DNA of 64,000 bases from Alistipes excrementigallinarum (GTDB lineage Bacteria > Bacteroidota > Bacteroidia > Bacteroidales > Rikenellaceae): the NCBI GenBank assembly GCA_019112825.1, contig DXIP01000009.1, forward strand, positions 62,001 to 126,000, written 5' to 3'. The position numbers and the translations under genes are program-made. The notes beneath the pieces were generated by a model. It saw only the letters and a program-made list of their open reading frames with translations, made no database searches and was not told where the DNA came from. This document shows positions 58,047-64,000 of this stretch, piece after piece (the stretch's first letter is position 1; each line of letters opens with the position of its first letter).

Positions 58047-59210
58047 ATGCTGATAACCGTAACCTTTCTGCTGACGCTCGGCACGATTGCCGCCGATATC
58101 TTCGTGTGGCTCCGGCGTGTGCGGCGCAGCGGCTCCGTCCTGCGTCGGCGGCTCTTTGCCGCGTGGTGCATTCTTTCGGACCTGCTTCCCTTTGCCATTG
58201 CCGTTGTCAACTGGACGAGCAGCGACAATACTACCCCGGTGATGTCCTTTTCGATGTGGTGCTTCTGGCTCTACCTGCTGCTGGTGCTGCCGCGTCTGCT
58301 CTACTACGTATTCCGCCTCTGCCGGCTGCCGCGCGTGGGTGCGGTTGCGGGCGTGGCGCTTGCGGCAGCACTCGTATGGGGCGCCACCTACGGACGCACC
58401 AAGCTGGTCGTCAACCGGGTGACGGTGCGGTCGGAGCGGCTGCCGGCATCGTTCGACGGCTTCCGCGTGGCGCAGTTCTCCGACGTGCATGTGGGGTCGA
58501 TGGTGCATCCCGAACGGGAACTACGCCGATTGGTGGCGGCACTCAACGCCCTGCAGCCCGATGTGGTGCTCTTCTGCGGCGATTTGGTCAACATCCGCTC
58601 CACGGAGCTGACCGACAGCGTGCGGAGGATTCTCTCCGGGCTGAAGGCCCCCTGCGGCGTCTACTCCGTCACGGGCAACCACGACGTGGGGGTCTACATC
58701 CGCGACACGCTCTCGCTGCCGGCGGACGAGAATCTGCGTCGTCTGGTGGCGGCCCAGCGCTCCATGGGCTGGTACGTGCTTGAGGATACGACGGCCTACC
58801 TCGTCCGCGGAGGGGACAGCATCGCCCTGACGGGCATCTCGTTCGACAAGGAGCTGCAGGAGTTCCGCCACTCGTTCCACCTCCCGACGCTCGACCTTTC
58901 GGACGCCTACCGCGGCGTTCCCGATTCGCTCTTCAACATCACGCTGAGCCATCTGCCCCAGCTCTGGCCCAACATCACGGCGCTCGGCCGCGGCGATTTG
59001 ACCCTCTCGGGCCATGTCCACAGCATGCAGCTCCAGCTGCACCTCTTCGGCCGCCGCTATTCGCCCGCGCAGTGGCTCTACGACCGCTGGAGCGGCCGCT
59101 ACGACTGCCCGGGCAGCACGCTCTACATCAACGACGGCATCGGCTATGTCGGGTACCCGATGCGTCTGGGCGCCTATCCCGAAATCACCCTCTTCACCCT
59201 CACGCGATGA
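58047..59210 (+). CDS. Membrane-anchored calcineurin-like metallophosphatase
   Basis: The 387-residue protein has three or four hydrophobic helices in its first 120 residues and a metallophosphoesterase domain (about 140-385). All metal-binding motifs are visible: FSDVHVGS (D-x-H), FCGDLVN, VTGNHDVG and LSGHVHSMQ. This architecture resembles YkuE/LpxH-like and YaeI phosphodiesterases acting on envelope lipids; the substrate is unproven. The following gene overlaps by ATGA, so translation is coupled. Confidence 0.9.
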   Translation: MLITVTFLLTLGTIAADIFVWLRRVRRSGSVLRRRLFAAWCILSDLLPFAIAVVNWTSSDNTTPVMSFSMWCFWLYLLLVLPRLLYYVFRLCRLPRVGAVAGVALAAALVWGATYGRTKLVVNRVTVRSERLPASFDGFRVAQFSDVHVGSMVHPERELRRLVAALNALQPDVVLFCGDLVNIRSTELTDSVRRILSGLKAPCGVYSVTGNHDVGVYIRDTLSLPADENLRRLVAAQRSMGWYVLEDTTAYLVRGGDSIALTGISFDKELQEFRHSFHLPTLDLSDAYRGVPDSLFNITLSHLPQLWPNITALGRGDLTLSGHVHSMQLQLHLFGRRYSPAQWLYDRWSGRYDCPGSTLYINDGIGYVGYPMRLGAYPEITLFTLTR

Positions 59211-60292
59211 ACATCTACGCATCTGCTGCCGTCACGGCCGACGGCTATATGGACGACGCCTCGCCGGAGCGTCTCATCATCTCGACGCCGGAGGACTTCA
59301 TGGAGGTGCAGCGCCTCCGTGCCGCCTGCGACGCCATTCTGGTCGGCGCCGAGACCCTGCGCCGCGACAACCCGTCGCTGCTCGTACGCGACGAGGCGCT
59401 GCGCGCCCGGCGCCGCGCCGAGGGCCGTCCGGAGGATATCGACAAGGTGACCTTCACCGCCTCGGGGCGGTTAGACCCCTCGATGAACTTCTTCACGCAG
59501 GGCGCCGGCCGCAAGTTCGTCTTCTCCACGCGGCCGCTGCCCCAACTGGCCGGGGTGGCCGAGGTCGTCGTCCCGGAGGAGCCGCTCACGGCGCAGCTGC
59601 TCGTCACCGAGCTCGAGAAGCGCGGCATCGAGCGGCTTCTTGTCGAGGGCGGTCCCCGCACGCTGCGCCTCTTTGCCCGTGCGGGGCTGATTGACACGCT
59701 GCGGCTGGCCGTCAACCGCAGCATGCGGCTCGGCGTGGAGGCCGACGCGCCCCGTCTCTGCTTCGACGAGGGGTATCTCGACGTGCCGCACACCGATGCG
59801 ATGCTGGACGACCGGATGGAAATCCGGACGTGGCGGTTCCATCCCAACACGCGCGAGGAGGACCTCTGCCTGCTGCGCCGGGCCATCGAGCTGAGCCTCC
59901 AGTCGCCCCCCAGTCCCACCTCGTACCGGGTCGGGGCCGTGGTCCGCACCGCGCGGGGCGAACTCTTCACGGGTTATACCCACGAAACATCGCCGACGCA
60001 CCACGCCGAGCAGGAGGCTGTCGCCAAGGCGCTGGCGGCGGGCGCCGAACTGCGCGGGGCGGCCATGTACTCCTCGATGGAGCCCTGCTCGCGCCGCAGC
60101 AGCGAGCCCGAGAGTTGCTCGGCCATGATGCTGCGGCTGGGCTTTGCGCGGGCGGTCTTCGCCCTCTACGAGCCCGACCGCTTCGTCTGCTGCCGCGGCG
60201 CGCTCAATCTGCGCGAGGGGGGTGTCGACGTGCGCGCCTACCCTTCGCTCGGCGGCGAGGTGCTCGCTGTCAATGCCCATCTTTTCCATTGA
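59207..60292 (+). CDS. RibD-like bifunctional protein with inverted domain order
   Basis: The 361-residue protein has a RibD reductase-like domain first (about 1-210: ADGYMDDAS, AILVGAETLRRDNPSLL, RLLVEGGPRTLRLF). A cytidine/RibD-type deaminase domain follows (about 215-361) with zinc ligands H266 in HHAEQEAV and C294 and C304 in MEPCSRRSSEPESC. Canonical RibD is deaminase-reductase; here the order is reversed. The activities (deamination and reduction of pyrimidine intermediates of riboflavin synthesis) are by homology. It overlaps the metallophosphatase gene by ATGA; no other rib gene adjoins. Confidence 0.85.
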   Translation: MNIYASAAVTADGYMDDASPERLIISTPEDFMEVQRLRAACDAILVGAETLRRDNPSLLVRDEALRARRRAEGRPEDIDKVTFTASGRLDPSMNFFTQGAGRKFVFSTRPLPQLAGVAEVVVPEEPLTAQLLVTELEKRGIERLLVEGGPRTLRLFARAGLIDTLRLAVNRSMRLGVEADAPRLCFDEGYLDVPHTDAMLDDRMEIRTWRFHPNTREEDLCLLRRAIELSLQSPPSPTSYRVGAVVRTARGELFTGYTHETSPTHHAEQEAVAKALAAGAELRGAAMYSSMEPCSRRSSEPESCSAMMLRLGFARAVFALYEPDRFVCCRGALNLREGGVDVRAYPSLGGEVLAVNAHLFH

Positions 60293-60402
60293 ATGTTGCG
60301 GCCGGTCCCCGAGGGTTGGAAAAACGGGCCTTTTTATGCACCCTTTATACCTAATATTGGTCTAAATAACCTTTTCGGCGGACAACTTTGCGGGAATACG
60401 TT

Positions 60403-60410
60403 TATATTTG
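60403..60410 (+). promoter_or_regulatory. Promoter -7 box of the TolC-HlyD-ABC export operon
   Basis: TATATTTG matches TAnnTTTG exactly, 19 nt before the ATG at 60430. Confidence 0.6.
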
Positions 60411-60429
60411 CCGCAAAAGTTGTTTCGTC

Positions 60430-61884
60430 ATGAAAATCGCACCCCGGATTTTAGCTGCCGCTCTGCTCCTGTCGGGCCTTTCGTCCTACGGGCAGCAGGC
60501 CAAGCAGACGCTTTCGTTCGACGAGGCGCTCGCTGCGGCTCTTCAGAATAACCCGGCGCTCGAGGCGGCCGTCTACGAGGAGAAGGCCGCCATGCAGGAG
60601 CGCCGCGCGGCCATCGGTCTGCGCATGCCCCAAATCAACCTCTCGGGCGCCTATGCCTATCTGGGCAAGGACATCGGACTGGACCTCAACGACAAGAAGG
60701 GAGCCCTGAAGGGGGCTGCAGAGACCATCCTCGGCAGTGGCGTGGTGCCGCCCGAGATGATACCCACCATCAGCGGACTCATCAACCCCCTGTTCAGTGC
60801 CGACTGGAAGCTGACGCTGCAGGACCGCAGCCTGGGATTCATCGGCGGCGAGGTGACCCTCCCGCTCTATCTGGGCGGCAAAATCAATACGGCCAACCGC
60901 GCGGCCCGCATCAACGAACAGACGGCCGTCGAGCAGAGCAACCAGACGCGCAACGCGCTGGTTTCGGAGCTCGTCGAGCGCTACTTCGGTCTGACGCTGG
61001 CGCGGCAGGTGGTCGAGGTGCGGCAGCAGGTGGTCGACGGCGTAAGGCGCCATCTGGAGGATGCCGAGGCGCTCGAGAAGAGCGGCATGATTGCCCACAG
61101 CGAGCTGCTCTACGTGCAGTTCAAGATGACCGAAGCGGAACGCGAATTGCAGAATGCGCGGCTGCAGGCCGAGACGGTTGCCTCGGCGCTCAACAACACG
61201 CTGGGCGAGGAGACCGCATGCCAGCCCGTGACCTCGATGTTTATCCTCGACGAGCTGGAGGGGGTCGCCTACTACCAGGACCTGGCCCGGAAGTACAGCC
61301 CGCTGCTCAACCAGGTGTCGCTCAAGCGGAAGCTGGCCGAGGAGGGGGTGAAGCTCCAGCGTTCGGCCTTCCTGCCGCAGGTGGCGGCCATGGGCGGCGC
61401 CATGTTCTACAACTACCAGGTCTCGGGGCTCGTGCCGCGCTGGGCCGTGGGCGTGGGGGTCAACTTCAAGCTCTTCGACGGTCTGAACCGCGAATACAAG
61501 TACTCCGCCGCGCGCCATACGGCCCGCCGCGTCGGGGTGCTCGAGCAGAAGGCCGGGCAGGATATCGCCGTGCTGGTCGAGAAGCTCTACAACCAGATGG
61601 AGAACTACCGCAACCAGATGGCCTCCATCGACGCCTCGCTGGACTTCGCCTCGGAGTACCTCAAGGTGCAGAACGCCGCCTTCCTGGCCGGAATGGCCTC
61701 CTCGTCGGAGCTCATCGACGCCGAACTCAACCTCGCGAAGGTGCGCACCGAGCGGCTGCAGGCTGCCTACAACTACGACCTGATGCTGGCCCGGCTGCTT
61801 GAGGCGGCGGGCGTCAGCGACGAGTTCGCGAACTACATCCGCCGTCCGGATGCCCGTCAGGTGCTCTTCGTCCGTGAAAAATAA
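60430..61884 (+). CDS. TolC-family outer-membrane efflux protein
   Basis: The 484-residue protein has a signal peptide (to about QQA, residue 24) and two OEP repeats. The first includes TLSFDEALAAALQNNPALEA and IGLRMPQINLSGAYAYLG; the second includes LQRSAFLPQVAAMGGAMFYN and SSSELIDAELNLAKVRTERL. It lacks a lipobox, so is a type I outer-membrane channel. It is first in an export operon with HlyD (12-nt gap) and ABC-2 permease genes. Preferred start 60430 gives the signal peptide; the substrate is unknown. Confidence 0.92.
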   Translation: MKIAPRILAAALLLSGLSSYGQQAKQTLSFDEALAAALQNNPALEAAVYEEKAAMQERRAAIGLRMPQINLSGAYAYLGKDIGLDLNDKKGALKGAAETILGSGVVPPEMIPTISGLINPLFSADWKLTLQDRSLGFIGGEVTLPLYLGGKINTANRAARINEQTAVEQSNQTRNALVSELVERYFGLTLARQVVEVRQQVVDGVRRHLEDAEALEKSGMIAHSELLYVQFKMTEAERELQNARLQAETVASALNNTLGEETACQPVTSMFILDELEGVAYYQDLARKYSPLLNQVSLKRKLAEEGVKLQRSAFLPQVAAMGGAMFYNYQVSGLVPRWAVGVGVNFKLFDGLNREYKYSAARHTARRVGVLEQKAGQDIAVLVEKLYNQMENYRNQMASIDASLDFASEYLKVQNAAFLAGMASSSELIDAELNLAKVRTERLQAAYNYDLMLARLLEAAGVSDEFANYIRRPDARQVLFVREK

Positions 61885-61896
61885 AAGCCATACGAT

Positions 61897-62883
61897 ATGA
61901 AGAAGAATTACGTCATCGGAATCATTGCCGCCGCCGTGGTCATCATCGCCTCGGTGCTGCTCATCAGCTGGTACATCACCCGCAAGACCCCCACGCTGAT
62001 TCAGGGTACGGTCGAGTGCACCACCTACAAGGCCTCGTCGAAGGTCCCGGGAAGGATTGTCGACATGCTGGTCGAGGAGGGTGACTCGGTGGCCCTCGGA
62101 CAGTTGCTCTATACCCTCTCGACGCCCGAGCTCGACGCCAAGCTGCGTCAGGCCGAGGCGGTCCGCAGTGCCGCTTCGGCAATGGACCAGGCGGCCATTG
62201 CCGGTGCGCGCGTGCAGCAGATTGAGGCCGCGATGAACATGTGGCAGAAGGCTCAGGCCGGGCTGGAACTGGCCCGCAAGACCTACGAGCGGGTGAAGGG
62301 CCTCTACGAGCAGGGCGTCCTCCCGGCCCAGAAGCTCGACGAGGCGACGGCCAACTTCCACGCCATGGAGGCGACGGCACAGGCCGCCAAGGCGCAGTAC
62401 GACATGGCGGCCGACGGTGCCCGCAAGGAGGAGAAGGAGGCTGCGGCGGCCCGCGTCCGTCAGGCCGAGGGGGCCGTGAGCGAGGTGGAGTCCTACATCA
62501 GCGACGCGATGGTCTATTCGCCCGTTGCGGGCGAGGTCTCGACGATTGTCGCCGAGCAGGGCGAGCTGGTCGGAAGCGGCTACCCCGTGGTGGCGATTCT
62601 CGACATGAGCGACATGTGGGTCACCTTCAACATCCGCGAAACGCTCCTGCCCCGCATCCGGATGGGGACGCGCATGCAGGGCTACGTTCCGGCGCTCGAC
62701 CGCACGCTGACCTTCCGCGTGAGCTACATCGCCCCGCAGGCCGACTTTGCGACCTGGGCCGCAACGCGTACGCAGGGCGGCTTCGACATCCGCACCTTCG
62801 CCATCAAGGCCCGTCCCGAGGGGGAGACCTCGGGGCTGCGTCCCGGCATGAGCGTTCTGGTCGACTGGGATAAAATCGAGTAG
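61897..62883 (+). CDS. HlyD-family membrane fusion protein
   Basis: The 328-residue protein has one N-terminal membrane anchor (about 7-27: GIIAAAVVIIASVLLISWYI). A lipoyl-like half motif (STKVPGRI-type, KASSKVPGRIVDMLVEEGDS) follows, then a long alpha-hairpin (about 75-190), and a second half (VYSPVAGEVSTIVAEQGELV). The terminal GLRPGMSVLVDW is typical of YhiI/EmrA-like adaptors that pair with ABC-2 permeases. It lies between the TolC and permease genes, 2 nt before the latter. Confidence 0.93.
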   Translation: MKKNYVIGIIAAAVVIIASVLLISWYITRKTPTLIQGTVECTTYKASSKVPGRIVDMLVEEGDSVALGQLLYTLSTPELDAKLRQAEAVRSAASAMDQAAIAGARVQQIEAAMNMWQKAQAGLELARKTYERVKGLYEQGVLPAQKLDEATANFHAMEATAQAAKAQYDMAADGARKEEKEAAAARVRQAEGAVSEVESYISDAMVYSPVAGEVSTIVAEQGELVGSGYPVVAILDMSDMWVTFNIRETLLPRIRMGTRMQGYVPALDRTLTFRVSYIAPQADFATWAATRTQGGFDIRTFAIKARPEGETSGLRPGMSVLVDWDKIE

Positions 62884-62885
62884 TC

Positions 62886-64000
62886 ATGCCGTCGCTGCTG
62901 CACCATACGGCCGCCGTGCTGCGGCGCGAGCTGGGAAGAATCGCCCGTCAGCCCATGTATGTGGTGCTGATGCTGCTTCTGCCCGTGCTCTCCTTCTCGT
63001 TCTTTGCGCTGCTCTTCGAAAAGGGGGTGGCGCACGACATCCCCATCGCCGTGTTCGACGAGGACGGAACGACGCTCTCGCGCAAAATCGTCGACATGAT
63101 TGACGCGACGCCGACGGCGCTGGTGGCCTACGAGGTGCAGGACATGCCGCAGGCCGAGCGGCTCATGCGCGAGGGGCGCATCATGGCCATCGTGCAGGTG
63201 CCCGACTTCTTCGAGAAGAACATCCTGAGCAACCGCCAGACCCACGTCGAGGCCTACATCACGGGTACGAACATCACGGTCAACGGCCTGCTCGCACGCG
63301 ACATCCAGACCGCCGTGACCACCTTCTCGGCCGGCATCCAGCTCCAGCTGCTCACCAAGCAGGGGCTGACCGACCGCCAGGCCATGGCGCAGCTGATGCC
63401 CGTACGCTTCAGCAAGCACGTGCTCTTCAACCCCTACACGAACTACGGCTACTACCTCTCGCCGAGCTTCATGCCGATGATGCTGCTCATCTTCGTCATC
63501 ATGACGACCATCTTCGCCGTGGGCACGGAGCTCAAGCGCGGCACGGCCGGCGAGTGGCTCGCAACGGGCGGAGACTCCGTTGCGGCGTCGGTGGCGGGCA
63601 AACTGCTCCCCATCACGGTGGTCATGTTCCTGGTGGCGATGGCCATGCTGTGCATCATCTTCAAGGTGGTGGGCGTGCCGCTCAACGGCTCGCTGTGGGT
63701 CATCCTGCTCGCCACGCTGCTCTTCATCGTCAGCTATCAGGCCATCGGACTCTTCATTGTCGCGCTGCTGAGCAACCTGCGCCTCTCGCTCTCCATCGGC
63801 GGCGGATACTCGGTGCTGGCCTTCACCTTCTCGGGACTGACCTTCCCCGTGATGGCCATGTGGCCGGCGATGCAGTACCTCAGCCGCCTGTTCCCGTTCA
63901 CCTACTATACCGACATCTTCGTCGACCAGATGCTGCGGGGCGCCCCCGTCGTCTGCTCGCTGCCCGACCTGGGCTACATGTCGCTCTTTATTCTGTTACC
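62886..64000 (+). CDS. ABC-2 type permease (partial, runs off the window)
   Basis: The frame starts at the ATG at 62886 (MPSLLHHTAAVLRRELGRIA) and stays open to the end, giving 371 codons. It shows an N-terminal membrane helix (VVLMLLLPVLSFSFFALLF), an extracytoplasmic domain (about 45-180: PIAVFDEDGTTLSRKIVDMI), then several helices including SFMPMMLLIFVIMTTIFAVG and FTFSGLTFPVMAMWPAMQYL. This is the YhhJ/DrrB-like ABC2_membrane_3 type. No ATPase gene is seen within the window; it may follow or be fused. With the adaptor and TolC protein it would form a tripartite exporter. Confidence 0.9.
   Translation, partial: MPSLLHHTAAVLRRELGRIARQPMYVVLMLLLPVLSFSFFALLFEKGVAHDIPIAVFDEDGTTLSRKIVDMIDATPTALVAYEVQDMPQAERLMREGRIMAIVQVPDFFEKNILSNRQTHVEAYITGTNITVNGLLARDIQTAVTTFSAGIQLQLLTKQGLTDRQAMAQLMPVRFSKHVLFNPYTNYGYYLSPSFMPMMLLIFVIMTTIFAVGTELKRGTAGEWLATGGDSVAASVAGKLLPITVVMFLVAMAMLCIIFKVVGVPLNGSLWVILLATLLFIVSYQAIGLFIVALLSNLRLSLSIGGGYSVLAFTFSGLTFPVMAMWPAMQYLSRLFPFTYYTDIFVDQMLRGAPVVCSLPDLGYMSLFILL

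Noticed and set aside
1..64000. CRISPR array, prophage, integron or insertion sequence
   Set aside because: I saw no regularly spaced 25-40 bp repeats, no transposase, integrase, terminase or capsid-like protein, and no flanking inverted repeats with target duplications.

Overview
The window reads as chromosomal DNA from a GC-rich gut Bacteroidota, most probably a Rikenellaceae/Alistipes-like organism. This is inferred from four things. At least 17 intergenic sites match the Bacteroidota sigma-factor promoter (TTTG/TTG, 19-21 nt, then TAnnTTTG). Genes rarely show a Shine-Dalgarno sequence. Family content is typical of the phylum: FISUMP-type lipoprotein, DUF4890, DUF4491, OMP_b-brl TonB receptors, GH89 and GH20 glycosidases, LytTR two-component system, FloA/NfeD. 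Base composition is high and even across genes. I see no rRNA, CRISPR array, prophage, insertion sequence or integrase. One tRNA gene (Gly, CCC) is present. The right edge cuts an ABC-2 permease gene.

Layout. 0.2-5.7 kb: nitrilase-family hydrolase and an exported CocE/S15 hydrolase (minus), then an exported GH89 alpha-N-acetylglucosaminidase (plus). 5.8-8.9 kb: CvfB-like RNA-binding protein, SAM methyltransferase, MtaB tRNA methylthiotransferase. 8.9-14.3 kb: a plus-strand membrane run made of an output-less four-helix/HAMP sensor, TrkH potassium transporter, exported coiled-coil/SPOR-like protein, NfeD and FloA. 14.5-18.2 kb: CDGSH iron-sulfur protein, FISUMP lipoprotein, MFS transporter. 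18.3-22.0 kb: metY-metX-hom operon (minus) behind a methionine-rich leader peptide and an intrinsic terminator. 22.1-29.5 kb: RND efflux operon (membrane fusion protein, pump, outer-membrane factor, TetR) with a divergent AraC regulator. 29.5-32.4 kb: D-2-hydroxyacid dehydrogenase, iron-sulfur-type flavoprotein, and a frameshifted exported-protein pseudogene. 32.7-41 kb: tRNA-Gly, acyl-CoA synthetase, LepA, LysA, EamA exporter, and a TrpB2-type gene behind a Trp-Trp-Trp leader peptide and terminator. 41-50 kb: PheT, GH20 hexosaminidase, MazG, gamma-carbonic-anhydrase-like protein, LytS/LytTR pair, small DUF4890 protein. 50-58 kb: OMP_b-brl receptor, CapA-like lipoprotein, two tandem DcaP-like porins with a DUF4491 gene. 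58-64 kb: membrane metallophosphatase, a RibD-like protein with inverted domain order, and a TolC/HlyD/ABC-2 export operon.

Most notable are two complete transcription attenuators. In each, a canonical promoter is followed within about 15 nt of the predicted start by a 28-30 codon peptide rich in the regulated amino acid (Met upstream of metY-metX-hom; Trp upstream of trpB). An intrinsic terminator and a base-paired antiterminator alternative come next. In the trp leader all four classical segments (1:2, 2:3, 3:4) can be written out. Other items worth checking are a LytS-type kinase whose sensor loop resembles the Rho RNA-binding OB-fold, the domain-inverted RibD, and the sensor-TrkH-SPOR operon.
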